From the NCBI RefSeq assembly GCF_002163585.1, contig NZ_CP015579.1, forward strand, positions 2,728,001 through 2,792,000: a stretch of DNA of 64,000 nucleotides, in the 5' to 3' direction. Every line of letters begins with the position of its first letter. The first letter of the stretch is position 1. The notes under the pieces are model-generated. The model was not told the origin of the DNA and did no database searches. It saw only the letters and a list, made by a program, of their open reading frames with translations. This DNA is from Tatumella citrea (GTDB lineage Bacteria; Pseudomonadota; Gammaproteobacteria; Enterobacterales; Enterobacteriaceae). Shown here in pieces: positions 8,173 to 25,039 of this stretch. A program made the position numbers and the translations under genes.

Positions 8173-8203
8173 AACCCCACCGGTGGTCACCGGCAGGGTT
8201 TTT
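8173..8203. terminator. Bidirectional intrinsic terminator between sbcB and plaP
   Basis: Nested arms AACCC/GGGTT (8173-8177, 8196-8200) and CCGGTG/CACCGG, with an A tract on the left and a T tract on the right, suit termination of both convergent genes. Confidence 0.8.
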
Positions 8204-8223
8204 ATCTCAAAGCAGTGAGTGGA

Positions 8224-9585
8224 TTATAATCCGTCTTCACTGTACTGCGGTACCGGCAGGCGGAAGCTGCGCGTTACCACGGCCAGGTAAACAATCCCAA
8301 TCGCCGCCCAGATCAGTCCCAGAACCATTGAACTCTCTTCCAGGTTAACCCATAAAGCACCGACAGTAATCGCCCCCAGCAAAGGCAGAATCAGGAAGCT
8401 GAAGTGATCTTTCAGTGTTTTATTACGTTTTTCACGAATCCAGAACTGCGAAATCACGGACAGGTTAACAAAGGTAAACGCTACCAGCGCACCAAAGTTA
8501 ATCAGAGCTGTCGCGGTGACCAGGTCAAAGTTAATTGCCAGCAGCGCAATTGCCCCTACCAGCAACACGTTCAGTGTCGGGGTAGACCATTTTGGCGAAA
8601 TATAACCGAAGAAACGCTGCGGGAATACACCGTCACGTCCCATCACGTACATCAGACGTGATACGCCTGCATGCGCAGCCATACCTGAAGCCAGTACGGT
8701 GACACAGGAGAAGATCAGGATACCAAACTGGAACGTTTTCCCGGCAACATACAGCATAATTTCTGGCTGCGATGAGTCAGGATCTTTGAAGCGTGAAATG
8801 TCCGGGAAGTACAGTTGCAGGAAATAAGACACTGCAATAAACAGTAACCCACCAATCAGCGCTGTCAGGAAGATCGCTTTCGGAATAGTACGTTCAGCAT
8901 CTTTGGTTTCTTCAGACAGAGAACTGATGCCATCGAAACCAAGGAATGAGAAGCACAATATCGTCGCCCCGGTAATCATCGGCACAACCTGCGCATCTGA
9001 AGACCAGAACGGTTTGCTGCTTACCAGAGTTCCGGCACCCACCCCATGGCTGACACCATAGATAACCAGGCCAACAATAAATACCATCACCGCAATCTGC
9101 AAGACCACAATGATGCTGTTAAAGTTAGCGACGGTTTTAATCCCTTTCAGGTTAGTTACCGTCATAAATACCACCAGTAATACCACGAAGATCCATGACG
9201 GAATCCCTGGCACCAGTGATTCAAAATAGCTTTTTGCCAGCAGGATGTTAATCATTGGCATGAACAGGTAGTCCAGCAATGATGACCAGCCGACCATAAA
9301 CCCGACGTGAGGGCTAATAGATTTCTGTGCGTAAGTATATGCCGAACCGGCTGACGGGAAGCGGCGAACCAGCTTGCCATAGCTCAGAGCGGTAAAAAGA
9401 ATCGCGATTAATGCAAAGACATAAGCCGTCGCAACATGACCACCGGTCAGTCCCGAGACAATCCCGAATGTATCAAACAGGGTCATTGGCTGCATATAAG
9501 CCAGACCAATCATAACCACCGGAAGCAGCGTTAGAGTTTTTTTAAGATTGGCACGCTGTGGTGCTGGAGAAGTATTATTTTGCAT
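8224..9585 (-). CDS. plaP: Putrescine importer PlaP (APC family)
   Basis: A cytoplasmic-membrane proton symporter of the amino acid-polyamine-cation family. The protein has 453 residues and about twelve hydrophobic segments. The typical N-terminal TM1 region ([20 protein letters not shown]), [12 protein letters not shown] in the TM2-TM3 region, and [20 protein letters not shown] after TM6 are visible. Position next to sbcB and near yeeZ-his equals E. coli plaP (yeeF), a low-affinity putrescine importer. Substrate is inferred from that orthology. The LysR gene yeeY that lies between plaP and yeeZ in E. coli is missing here. Confidence 0.88.
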   Translation of the reverse strand: MQNNTSPAPQRANLKKTLTLLPVVMIGLAYMQPMTLFDTFGIVSGLTGGHVATAYVFALIAILFTALSYGKLVRRFPSAGSAYTYAQKSISPHVGFMVGWSSLLDYLFMPMINILLAKSYFESLVPGIPSWIFVVLLVVFMTVTNLKGIKTVANFNSIIVVLQIAVMVFIVGLVIYGVSHGVGAGTLVSSKPFWSSDAQVVPMITGATILCFSFLGFDGISSLSEETKDAERTIPKAIFLTALIGGLLFIAVSYFLQLYFPDISRFKDPDSSQPEIMLYVAGKTFQFGILIFSCVTVLASGMAAHAGVSRLMYVMGRDGVFPQRFFGYISPKWSTPTLNVLLVGAIALLAINFDLVTATALINFGALVAFTFVNLSVISQFWIREKRNKTLKDHFSFLILPLLGAITVGALWVNLEESSMVLGLIWAAIGIVYLAVVTRSFRLPVPQYSEDGL

Positions 9586-9973
9586 GATGGTGCCCCCCTA
9601 CAGTAACAATCTGTGCGGATTGCTCCACAGGGAATTTCCGCGCAGGGCGAAAAGTGAAGTGAATAGCAGATTTGCCAAAGCATGTCGCGCCGTAGTCGTC
9701 ACGAAAGCGGTTACCAGAGACAACTGGTAAAGTGGATAACAACCCCATCAATATTTCCTCAGACTCACCTTCAGTGAGTGTTTTTTTGTGTATATCTCTC
9801 CGGAATAAATCCGGCCCCATCAGGAGAAAGTCATAAAACATTCATGCAAAAAAAATAACCGATGCCAGGAAAGGCGTCGGTTATTTTTCAAATTTGCAGA
9901 TGCACATTTTGCCCAAAACCGACCATCAATACAAGAGATTATCGTAATTTCGGGGGTGTTTTGCGGGTAAAGC
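9586..9973. other. Intergenic region plaP-yeeZ (388 bp)
   Basis: It carries the plaP upstream region and, near 9854-9885, the yeeZ terminator. No conserved reading frame is visible; the position corresponds to yeeY of E. coli, of which I see no remnant. Confidence 0.6.
9854..9889. terminator. Intrinsic terminator downstream of yeeZ
   Basis: Perfect 13-bp arms AATAACCGATGCC (9854-9866) and GGCGTCGGTTATT (9873-9885, one G-T type mismatch in the middle) are flanked by A and T tracts, so it can work in both directions. yeeZ transcription reaches it first. Confidence 0.8.
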
Positions 9974-10801
9974 CTATTCCAGGGGCATCTGGAAAGGATC
10001 TGACCAGCGGTAAGCAAAGCCCCGTTGCCGGCAAATATTCTCTGCCAGTACCACTTTGCCCCCGTTCGAAGAGAACTGCTGATCAAACTCCGGGGCATCC
10101 CACCCTGCCTGCCGGGCCAGTTGTGGATAAAACTGGTCGCGCGGCGGATGTCCGGCCGCACACAGATTGTAAATACCGCTCCGACCTGGTTGTTCCAGCA
10201 ATAATACTATCGCCGCAATCACATCATCCAGATGCACCAGGTTAACTCCGTGCTGTCCGTTAGTCAGGCCACGTTTACCCGCCAGGAAACGTCCGGGATG
10301 GCGATCAGGGCCCACCAGCCCTGCCAGTCGTAAAATATCCACCTGAGTTCCCGGTAAATCGTGCAGCCACTGCTCCAGTCGCACCAGAGAATGAGCGGCA
10401 GCAGTTACCGGATGCAGCGGGCTGTTTTCATCAACCTCGCCACTGACATCGCCATAAACGGATGTCGAACTGGTAAAGATGATATGTTTCACTTTGTGTG
10501 CCAGCGCACTGTCGACAATATTCTGCACTGCATAGACGTACTGCTCGCTGCTTTCAGCACTCCGGCTGGCCGGCAACGTAACCACCAGTGCATCGGCGTC
10601 CAGCAAATCGGCTAAATCATCAGCATCACACTCCGGTTCAGGAGTCAGTTTCAGCAGGCAGGCATTAATACCGACCGCCCGGGCCGCCTGCACACCATCT
10701 GCAGTGGTTTTACTGCCAGTAACCTGCCAGCCTCTGCCTGCCAGCTGTCGTGCCAGCGGCATTCCCAGCCAGCCCAGCCCCACGATTGCTACTTTTTTCA
10801 T
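9974..10801 (-). CDS. yeeZ: NAD(P)-dependent epimerase/dehydratase-like protein YeeZ
   Basis: A 275-residue protein with an N-terminal Rossmann fold (KKVAIVGLGWLGMPLARQLA, dinucleotide-binding GxGxxG variant). It contains the extended-SDR segment IIFTSSTSVYGD. The classical YxxxK is not obvious: the equivalent stretch reads AAAHSLVRLEQW. This is the usual state of the YeeZ group, whose substrate is not known. The gene sits divergently from hisL, as in E. coli, so the yeeZ and his promoters share the region 10802-10997. Confidence 0.88.
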   Translation of the reverse strand: MKKVAIVGLGWLGMPLARQLAGRGWQVTGSKTTADGVQAARAVGINACLLKLTPEPECDADDLADLLDADALVVTLPASRSAESSEQYVYAVQNIVDSALAHKVKHIIFTSSTSVYGDVSGEVDENSPLHPVTAAAHSLVRLEQWLHDLPGTQVDILRLAGLVGPDRHPGRFLAGKRGLTNGQHGVNLVHLDDVIAAIVLLLEQPGRSGIYNLCAAGHPPRDQFYPQLARQAGWDAPEFDQQFSSNGGKVVLAENICRQRGFAYRWSDPFQMPLE

Positions 10802-10927
10802 ACAGATTTCGCCTTAATAGTATCCTGTCCAACGCCAAAGTCTCTGCTTAACGATGGTATTCCTCCGGCGGTTTTCAGGCCAGTACAAATTTTTGCCATC
10901 ATTTCTGCTTATCATTATAAAAAAGTG

Positions 10928-10956
10928 TTGCCAGTATGCGTTATTTTGGTTAGCTT
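10928..10956 (+). promoter_or_regulatory. Probable his operon promoter
   Basis: TTGCCA (10928-10933) and TAGCTT (10951-10956) are separated by 17 bases. The -10 resembles the TAGGTT of the E. coli his promoter and lies the right distance before hisL. Confidence 0.6.
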
Positions 10957-10997
10957 AAATGCCAGACAAATGACCCTTTAAATCGTCGGAAAAATTT

Positions 10998-11045
10998 ATG
11001 ATTCGCGTTCAATCTAACCACCATCATCACCATCATCCTGACTAG
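10998..11045 (+). CDS. hisL: his operon leader peptide
   Basis: The 15-residue peptide MIRVQSNHHHHHHPD contains six consecutive His codons. Ribosome stalling at these codons when charged tRNA-His is scarce prevents formation of the attenuator. E. coli HisL (MTRVQFKHHHHHHHPD) has seven His. The gene is too short for ordinary gene finders but is certain from its sequence and place. Confidence 0.96.
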   Translation: MIRVQSNHHHHHHPD

Positions 11046-11069
11046 TCTTTCAGGCGATGTGTGCTGGGA

Positions 11070-11140
11070 GACGAAAAGATCTTCCAGTGGTTTGAGCGCA
11101 ATATTAAACCCCCGGAAGAGATCTTCCGGGGGTTTTTTTA
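11070..11140 (+). terminator. his attenuator
   Basis: The terminator hairpin pairs 11107-11119 (AACCCCCGGAAGA) with 11122-11134 and ends in a run of seven T. An upstream segment around 11078-11087 repeats AGATCTTCC and can pair alternatively, giving the antiterminator. Confidence 0.9.
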
Positions 11141-11200
11141 TGGGCAGAAATTTAACAATTATAAATTCCGCACAGGAACAGTAAACAGAGGACTGGACAG

Positions 11201-12100
11201 ATGTTAGATAACAAACGTATCCGCATTGCCATGCAAAAATCAGGTCGCCTGAGTGATGACTCCCGCGAACTGCTGACCCGTTGTGGTATTAAAATTAATC
11301 TGCAACAGCAGCGCCTGATTGCATTCGCCGAGAATATGCCGATTGATATCCTGCGGGTACGTGATGACGATATCCCTGGCCTGGTCATGGATGGTGTGGT
11401 TGACCTGGGCATTATTGGTGAAAATGTGCTGGAAGAAGAGTTACTGTCTCGTCGTGCCCAGGGCGAAGACCCGCGTTATACCACCCTGCGTCGCCTCGAT
11501 TTCGGTGGTTGTCGGTTATCACTGGCCATGCCGGTGGATGCTGAGTACACCGGCCCTGAATGTCTGAATAACAAACGTGTTGCCACTTCCTATCCTCACC
11601 TTCTGAAACGCTACTTCGACAGTAAAAATATCGCTTTTAAATCCTGCCTGCTGAATGGTTCAGTCGAAGTAGCCCCGCGTGCCGGGCTGGCTGACGGTAT
11701 CTGTGACCTGGTTTCTACCGGCGCAACTCTGGAAGCCAACGGACTGCGTGAAGTTGATGTTATTTATCGTTCCAAAGCAGTACTTATTCAGCGCGACGGA
11801 GAGATGCCAGCCGAGAAGCAGTATCTGATTGATAAACTGCTGACCCGTATTCAGGGCGTAATTAAAGCGCGTGAATCAAAATACATCATGCTGCACGCGC
11901 CAACCGATCGGCTGGAAGAAGTTATCAGCCTGTTACCGGGTGCCGAACGTCCTACCCTGTTGCCTCTGGCAGGAGATCAGGCCCGGGTTGCCATGCACAT
12001 GGTCAGCAGTGAAACACTGTTCTGGGAAACCATGGAAAAACTGAAATCACTGGGTGCCAGTTCAATTCTCGTTCTGCCAATCGAAAAAATGATGGAGTAA
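11201..12100 (+). CDS. hisG: ATP phosphoribosyltransferase
   Basis: First enzyme of histidine synthesis: joins ATP and PRPP and is feedback-inhibited by histidine. At 299 residues it is the long form, with a C-terminal ACT-like regulatory domain (about residues 225-299), so no HisZ is needed. Start [20 protein letters not shown] is typical. The PRPP-binding segment [20 protein letters not shown] is present. The gene begins about 60 bases after the attenuator and three bases separate it from hisD. Confidence 0.98.
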   Translation: MLDNKRIRIAMQKSGRLSDDSRELLTRCGIKINLQQQRLIAFAENMPIDILRVRDDDIPGLVMDGVVDLGIIGENVLEEELLSRRAQGEDPRYTTLRRLDFGGCRLSLAMPVDAEYTGPECLNNKRVATSYPHLLKRYFDSKNIAFKSCLLNGSVEVAPRAGLADGICDLVSTGATLEANGLREVDVIYRSKAVLIQRDGEMPAEKQYLIDKLLTRIQGVIKARESKYIMLHAPTDRLEEVISLLPGAERPTLLPLAGDQARVAMHMVSSETLFWETMEKLKSLGASSILVLPIEKMME

Positions 12101-12103
12101 GCG

Positions 12104-17629
<5,526 letters not shown>

Positions 17630-17636
<7 letters not shown>

Positions 17637-18250
17637 GCGCTGAACAACTTGCCCGGCTGGACTGGGAAAAAACCGACGGCATGATCCCGGCGATCATCCA
17701 GCATAAAATCTCCGGTGAAGTACTGATGCTGGGATATATGAATGCTGAAGCTCTGGAAGTCACCCAACAGACCGGTCATGTGACCTTCTGGTCACGCACC
17801 AAAAACCGCCTGTGGACCAAAGGAGAAACCTCCGGCCATTTTCTGCAGGTAGAAAGTATTACGGCTGACTGTGACAATGACAGTCTGCTGGTACTGGCCA
17901 TTCCTGAGGGCCCAACCTGCCATACCGGCACTTCCAGCTGTTTTTCTCCGGCTGCCAGTGACTGGACTTTCCTGTATCAGCTGGAGCAACTGCTGGCTTC
18001 GCGTAAATCTGCCGATCCTGACAGCTCTTATACCGCCAGCCTGTATGCCCGGGGTACTAAGCGTATTGCGCAAAAAGTGGGTGAGGAAGGCGTCGAAACG
18101 GCACTGGCTGCCACCGTCAATGACCGTTTTGAACTGAAAAATGAAGCCTCAGATCTGGTCTATCACCTGCTGGTATTGCTGCAGGACCAGGAACTTGATT
18201 TCAGTACCGTCATCAATAACCTGCGTGAGCGGCATCAGAAGAAAGCCTGA
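17630..18250 (+). CDS. hisI: Bifunctional phosphoribosyl-AMP cyclohydrolase / phosphoribosyl-ATP pyrophosphatase
   Basis: The N-terminal cyclohydrolase domain (about 1-115) shows the metal-binding DCDNDSLL and the Cys-rich THTG-like segment CHTGTSSCF. The C-terminal HisE domain (about 116-206) has the helical NTP pyrophosphohydrolase pattern [13 protein letters not shown] and [14 protein letters not shown]. It is the last gene of the operon. Confidence 0.98.
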
Positions 18251-18266
18251 CTCTGATTCCTGAACA

Positions 18267-18311
18267 CTGCACCCGTTCACCGGGTGCAGTTCTGACAGTA
18301 CCAACTGTCAG
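18267..18311. terminator. Two hairpins between hisI and the LysR gene
   Basis: CTGCACCC/GGGTGCAG (18267-18274, 18282-18289) is followed by CTGACAGT/ACTGTCAG (18292-18299, 18304-18311), the latter overlapping the end of the convergent LysR gene. Neither has a strong T tract, so the termination role is probable rather than certain. Confidence 0.55.
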
Positions 18312-19204
18312 AGGGTCCCAGCCAGTTGCTCCCTCAGCCAATGATGTCCGGGATCACGATGCAGCCGTTCCGGCCAGACCATCAGCATCTCAAAACCTGC
18401 TATCGCCAGTGGCGGTTCGGTAAACTGCAATGCCGGGTTTCCCTGCACCATTCGCAACGGCACAATAGCGACCAGATCGGTCGTTGCCAGCACAGCATTC
18501 AGTGCCAGAAAATGTGGCACCGATAAAACGACCTGCCGCGCTAATCCCTGCTCTGCCAGGCTTATATCGGTCATCCCCCGAAAACCACCCCCTTCCGGGG
18601 ACACGATGGCATACTCAAAAGCAGTAAACCTGAACAAATCCGGCGCTACCTGTAATCCCGGATGGCCTGCGCGCCCTGCCAGTACATAACGCTCACTGAA
18701 TATCCTGCGACTGTGCATTTCCGGTGGGGCTTCGCTGGCAGTGACCAGAGCCAGATCAATATCTCCACGTTGTGCTTTGGTGGAAATTCCGGAAGGTACG
18801 CACTGTTCAATCGCCAGCCTCACCCCCGGAGCGGCTTTGCGCAGCGCTGACAGCGCCGGCAGCAGAATGGTGTATTCACCATAGTCGAAGGCGGCAATTT
18901 TCCAGGTCTGGCTGGCCGTGGCAGGATCAAACGGCTGTGCCGGTGCGACAGCCAGTTCCAGCCCACGCAACGCAAGGTGCAGAGGTTCGCGCAGCTGACT
19001 GGCCCGTGCTGTCGGGAGCATGCCTCGCGGTCCTGGCAGCAATAGCGGATCACCAAAAAACTCCCTTAAGCGGGCCAGTTGAATGCTCACTGTTGGCTGA
19101 GACAAATGCAGGCGGTTTGCCGCCCGGGTAACGTTTAACTCACTCAGCAATATATCGAGAGTTAACAATAAATTAAGGTCTAACTGCTTAAAGGTATTGT
19201 TCAT
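18308..19204 (-). CDS. LysR-family transcriptional regulator
   Basis: A 298-residue regulator. The N-terminal winged helix-turn-helix is clear (LDLNLLLTLDILLSELNVTR, then AANRLHLSQPTVSIQLARLR), followed by a periplasmic-binding-like effector domain. The gene is divergent from the oxidoreductase gene with about 90 bases between starts, the standard layout for a LysR regulator and its target. The pairing is inference. It is not an obvious ortholog of YeeY by position. Confidence 0.9.
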   Translation of the reverse strand: MNNTFKQLDLNLLLTLDILLSELNVTRAANRLHLSQPTVSIQLARLREFFGDPLLLPGPRGMLPTARASQLREPLHLALRGLELAVAPAQPFDPATASQTWKIAAFDYGEYTILLPALSALRKAAPGVRLAIEQCVPSGISTKAQRGDIDLALVTASEAPPEMHSRRIFSERYVLAGRAGHPGLQVAPDLFRFTAFEYAIVSPEGGGFRGMTDISLAEQGLARQVVLSVPHFLALNAVLATTDLVAIVPLRMVQGNPALQFTEPPLAIAGFEMLMVWPERLHRDPGHHWLREQLAGTL

Positions 19205-19303
19205 AATAATACCTGATATTTTATTAATTAATTTTCACTATATCTCTGTTCGTTTTACCGTGCTTGTCTTTATCTGACAAGTGAGACAGTTATGTAAATT
19301 CTT

Positions 19304-20074
19304 GTGGTTTCTGCCCATCCTGAAGCGACCTCGGTTACCCGGCAACTGGCCGATATCTCTGTCAGCACCCTGGTAAAACAGGGCCACCAGGTGATGGAAT
19401 CTGACCTGTACGCAATGAACTGGAAGGCGATATATGATGCCAGCGATTTTCCGGATCGGGTGAGTAATGAACGTTTATCGTTTATTCAGGAATCCGCACA
19501 CGCCTATAGCAATGGATATCAGACTGCCGACGTTACAGAAGAACAACGTAAGCTGGCGGAAGCCGATGCGGTTATCCTGCATTTCCCACTGTGGTGGTTC
19601 AGCATGCCGGCAATTATGAAGGGATGGATAGACAGAGTCTGGGCTTATGGGCTGGCCTATGGTTACAAAGATGCAGGTAACCGTTACCGTTATGGTGAAG
19701 GCGGTCTCGCCGGCAAACGCGCATTGCTGGCAGTGAGTGTCGGTGGACCTGCTGTCGATTATGGTCCGCGCGGTATTAATGGCCCGCTCGACCAGTTGTT
19801 ATTCCCGATAACCCACGGGACTTTGTTCTTTGCCGGTATGGACGTATTACCGGAGTTTGCACTTTACTCGACCGGAGCTTATGACAGTGAAGCTATGGCG
19901 GCCGGAGCAGGTGCATGGCGCGAACGACTGGCAGGCTTGTTTACCGATGCTCCTGTCCCGTTCCGACGACAAAATGACGGGGATTATCCGGACAGGCACG
20001 TTCTTTCCGAAAATATATTGACGAATCAACGTGGCCTGACGGTACATACCATTCCGGGCAGCCGTGAGCACTGA
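19304..20074 (+). CDS. Flavodoxin-fold NAD(P)H oxidoreductase (quinone reductase type), start region altered
   Basis: The family (NAD(P)H dehydrogenase quinone / MdaB-like) uses FMN or FAD to reduce quinones or similar acceptors. Motifs are VSAHPEATSVTRQLAD (phosphate loop), ILHFPLWWFSMPAIMKGWID and the later GKRALLAVSVGGP. Relatives normally begin MKILVVSAHPE. Here the matching codons are ATG (19292) then TAA (19295), then ATT CTT GTG GTT. The ATG is thus followed by a stop, and the first usable in-frame start is GTG at 19304, which removes most of the first beta strand and has no good ribosome-binding site. The rest (257 codons) is intact. It may be a recent mutation or be rescued by reinitiation at GTG. 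Confidence 0.75.
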   Translation: MVSAHPEATSVTRQLADISVSTLVKQGHQVMESDLYAMNWKAIYDASDFPDRVSNERLSFIQESAHAYSNGYQTADVTEEQRKLAEADAVILHFPLWWFSMPAIMKGWIDRVWAYGLAYGYKDAGNRYRYGEGGLAGKRALLAVSVGGPAVDYGPRGINGPLDQLLFPITHGTLFFAGMDVLPEFALYSTGAYDSEAMAAGAGAWRERLAGLFTDAPVPFRRQNDGDYPDRHVLSENILTNQRGLTVHTIPGSREH

Positions 20075-20243
20075 GCGGTTCAACAGAGACAGCGCCAGGT
20101 TACCCGCAGGGAAAATCCAGACTGTCTGAGGTTGTCTCTGTTTATCAACACCAGAAACGACGGACAGAATTGTCTTCCATTTCTTCCGTCGCAGATCCCG
20201 TTTTTCGCCACCTGCCACCGCTTATTCCTCTGAAAGGATTACC

Positions 20244-21038
20244 ATGAGTCATTGGTTCTTCTGCCTGGAGCGAACGATGAACTATTATCACAGCCCTTTG
20301 TACATCAAATTATCTGAATATCTGTTCTGTTGCCGAAAAGCCTCGGTATACGTCAACATTGCGCTGGTGATGTTGAAAAAAATTCGCGAATTCCCGACCA
20401 TCTATATTGAGGAAATCGCCTTACTGGCGAATACCACCCCTGCCAGCGTCACCAGATTCTGTAAAGTGCTGGGATACCCGACATTTCAGACACTCAAACA
20501 AGACCTGAAACCCTTTTTCACTCCGCCCATGACCCGGCAGACTGAAGATCCGCGGTGGTCAGAAGCCGCGATGTTAAAGAAAATCCACCAGCATTTACCT
20601 TTGGCATTATGCCGACAGATAGCTTGCGCGCTGGAAAAAAGCCGAAACCTACTGATTTTATCCAATGATTACAGTTTTATGCCTTCAAATTTGCTGCGGG
20701 AGGCTCTGGCCAATGAGCAACGACTGGTTTTCCAGTTGCACCGTCAAAGTGACAATCACCTGTTAGCCAAATTTATTAGGCTCAGTGATACCGTGGTACT
20801 GATAGATTTAACCGGCGACTGGCTCAGAAAGCACCCTGAGCTCCTGCCTGCGTTGTCAGTAAAAACCGCTGTCTGTTTCTCTGCCGGACAACCGCAGTCC
20901 GGAACGGAAAATTTGTTTGACTTTGTTATCGATTTAACCAAACCCCCTGATTTTTTCAGCTCGAACTATTTTTCCTGCCTGGCGATCACCAGCACCGTGT
21001 TCCATATCCTTCGTTTCACCCGCCCCCCGGGGTTCTGA
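20244..21038 (+). CDS. RpiR/MurR-family transcriptional regulator
   Basis: The N-terminal HTH_6 domain is clear: IREFPTIYIEEIALLANTTP followed by SVTRFCKVLGYPTFQTLKQDL. The C-terminal part (about 125-264) should be the SIS sugar-phosphate sensor (SRNLLILSNDYS, LSDTVVLIDLTGDW), but it is divergent. Two starts are possible: ATG 20244 (after AGGA) and ATG 20277 (after GGAG). The gene precedes a beta-glucoside PTS permease and a GH1 enzyme in the same direction, so it probably controls them in response to a phosphorylated glucoside. Confidence 0.85.
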   Translation: MSHWFFCLERTMNYYHSPLYIKLSEYLFCCRKASVYVNIALVMLKKIREFPTIYIEEIALLANTTPASVTRFCKVLGYPTFQTLKQDLKPFFTPPMTRQTEDPRWSEAAMLKKIHQHLPLALCRQIACALEKSRNLLILSNDYSFMPSNLLREALANEQRLVFQLHRQSDNHLLAKFIRLSDTVVLIDLTGDWLRKHPELLPALSVKTAVCFSAGQPQSGTENLFDFVIDLTKPPDFFSSNYFSCLAITSTVFHILRFTRPPGF

Positions 21039-21159
21039 AGTTCGCGTTTTTTGCCAGCAAAGAATTCATTTTCCAAAATCTGAAAATGAATTCTTTTGCC
21101 AGTGTGTTGACGATGTTTTAGCGTGACGCTACCCGCTACGCTTAACAAAGGAATGTCAG

Positions 21160-23971
<2,812 letters not shown>

Positions 23972-24148
23972 ACAATGTCGCCGTGCTGTCCTGTCAGTAC
24001 CGCGGAAATATGATAGATTAATGACTGGCAAGCTAAAAGCTGCCGGGGAGCATAAGTTAGCAGGCTCTTCGCGCAATGTCTGACAAGCTCCCGGCAACAG
24101 GGAGTGATTAGCAATTACATCATCAAAACTATCAGGATTTCACTTATT

Positions 24149-24934
24149 ATGACGTTTACCAGAAAGCTTCGTTTGACTGTTTTAACCGCACTGCTGGCCG
24201 GTGCGCCGTTGCTCAGCCAGGCTGCTTTGACCCAGGTTCGCTTTGCTGTTGACCCGACGTATCCGCCGTTTGAGTCCAAGACTGACGACGGTAAGCTGGT
24301 TGGCTTCGATATCGACCTGGGCAATGCATTATGCCAGGCAATGAACGTCAAATGCGTCTGGGTGACAAACGAATTTGACGGCATGATCCCTGCCCTCAAA
24401 GCTCGTAAATTTGATGCGATTCTGTCAGATATGGGCGTAACCGCAGAACGTCTGAAACAAATCGACTTTACCGTTCCTGTTTACAACACGCCGGTGATGT
24501 TGGTCGCGCGTAAAGGCTCAGGTCTGCTACCTACCGCTGAGTCTCTGAAAGGAAAATCAGTCGGTGTTGAGCAGGGAACCATTCAGGAACGTTATGCCCG
24601 CGCTAAATGGCAGCCGTATGGCGTAAATATTGTCGCTTATAGCGATCAATCTCAGGTAGAAAATGACCTGGTTGCCGGCCGACTGGATGCAGAATTCACC
24701 GACGGCGCTCAGGCCGGGATCGGCTTCCTGAAACAGCCTGCCGGTAAAGACTTTGCTCTGACCGGACCTGCTGTACAGGACCCTATCATAGGCCCGGGAA
24801 CCGCCATCGGCCTGCGTAAAGGGGATACCGAGCTGCTTAACGCTCTGAACAGTGCTTACGCTAAAATTAAAGCAGACGGTACTTTCGATAAACTGCAGAA
24901 AAAATATTTCACTACCGATATTTCAGTGAAGTAA
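24149..24934 (+). CDS. Periplasmic amino acid-binding protein (ABC transporter, SBP family 3)
   Basis: Related to the ArgT/HisJ basic amino acid-binding proteins. The signal peptide MTFTRKLRLTVLTALLAGAP ends near SQAA. The SBP_bac_3 domain begins VRFAVDPTYPPFESK and has GFDIDLGNALC and the Asp/Arg ligand segments. ATG 24149 is preferred over the upstream TTG because it gives a proper signal peptide. No permease or ATPase gene is adjacent, so it must use a transporter encoded elsewhere. A stable hairpin follows its stop and the hydrolase gene comes next. Confidence 0.9.
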   Translation: MTFTRKLRLTVLTALLAGAPLLSQAALTQVRFAVDPTYPPFESKTDDGKLVGFDIDLGNALCQAMNVKCVWVTNEFDGMIPALKARKFDAILSDMGVTAERLKQIDFTVPVYNTPVMLVARKGSGLLPTAESLKGKSVGVEQGTIQERYARAKWQPYGVNIVAYSDQSQVENDLVAGRLDAEFTDGAQAGIGFLKQPAGKDFALTGPAVQDPIIGPGTAIGLRKGDTELLNALNSAYAKIKADGTFDKLQKKYFTTDISVK

Positions 24935-24943
24935 TCAGCTCCC

Positions 24944-24970
24944 TGCCGGAAAGAGTCTCTCTTTCCGGCA
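24944..24970 (+). other. Stable hairpin after the binding-protein gene
   Basis: Perfect 12-bp arms TGCCGGAAAGAG (24944-24955) and CTCTTTCCGGCA (24959-24970) enclose a three-base loop. There is no T tract, so it is more likely an mRNA 3'-end stabiliser or partial terminator that lets the binding protein be made in excess over the downstream hydrolase. Confidence 0.7.
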
Positions 24971-25039
24971 TATCCTCCGGACTTACTAATCCACAACTTA
25001 GCTGTTTACTGGCAGGTTGTGCCTGCAGGACCACACCCC

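Noticed and set aside
9586-9841. Minus-strand frame of 88 codons upstream of plaP
   Set aside because: Codon pattern is poor, there is no similarity to YeeY or any family, and it covers the plaP promoter region.
11019-11036. Six consecutive His codons resembling an engineered tag
   Set aside because: They are the natural regulatory codons of the hisL leader peptide upstream of the attenuator.
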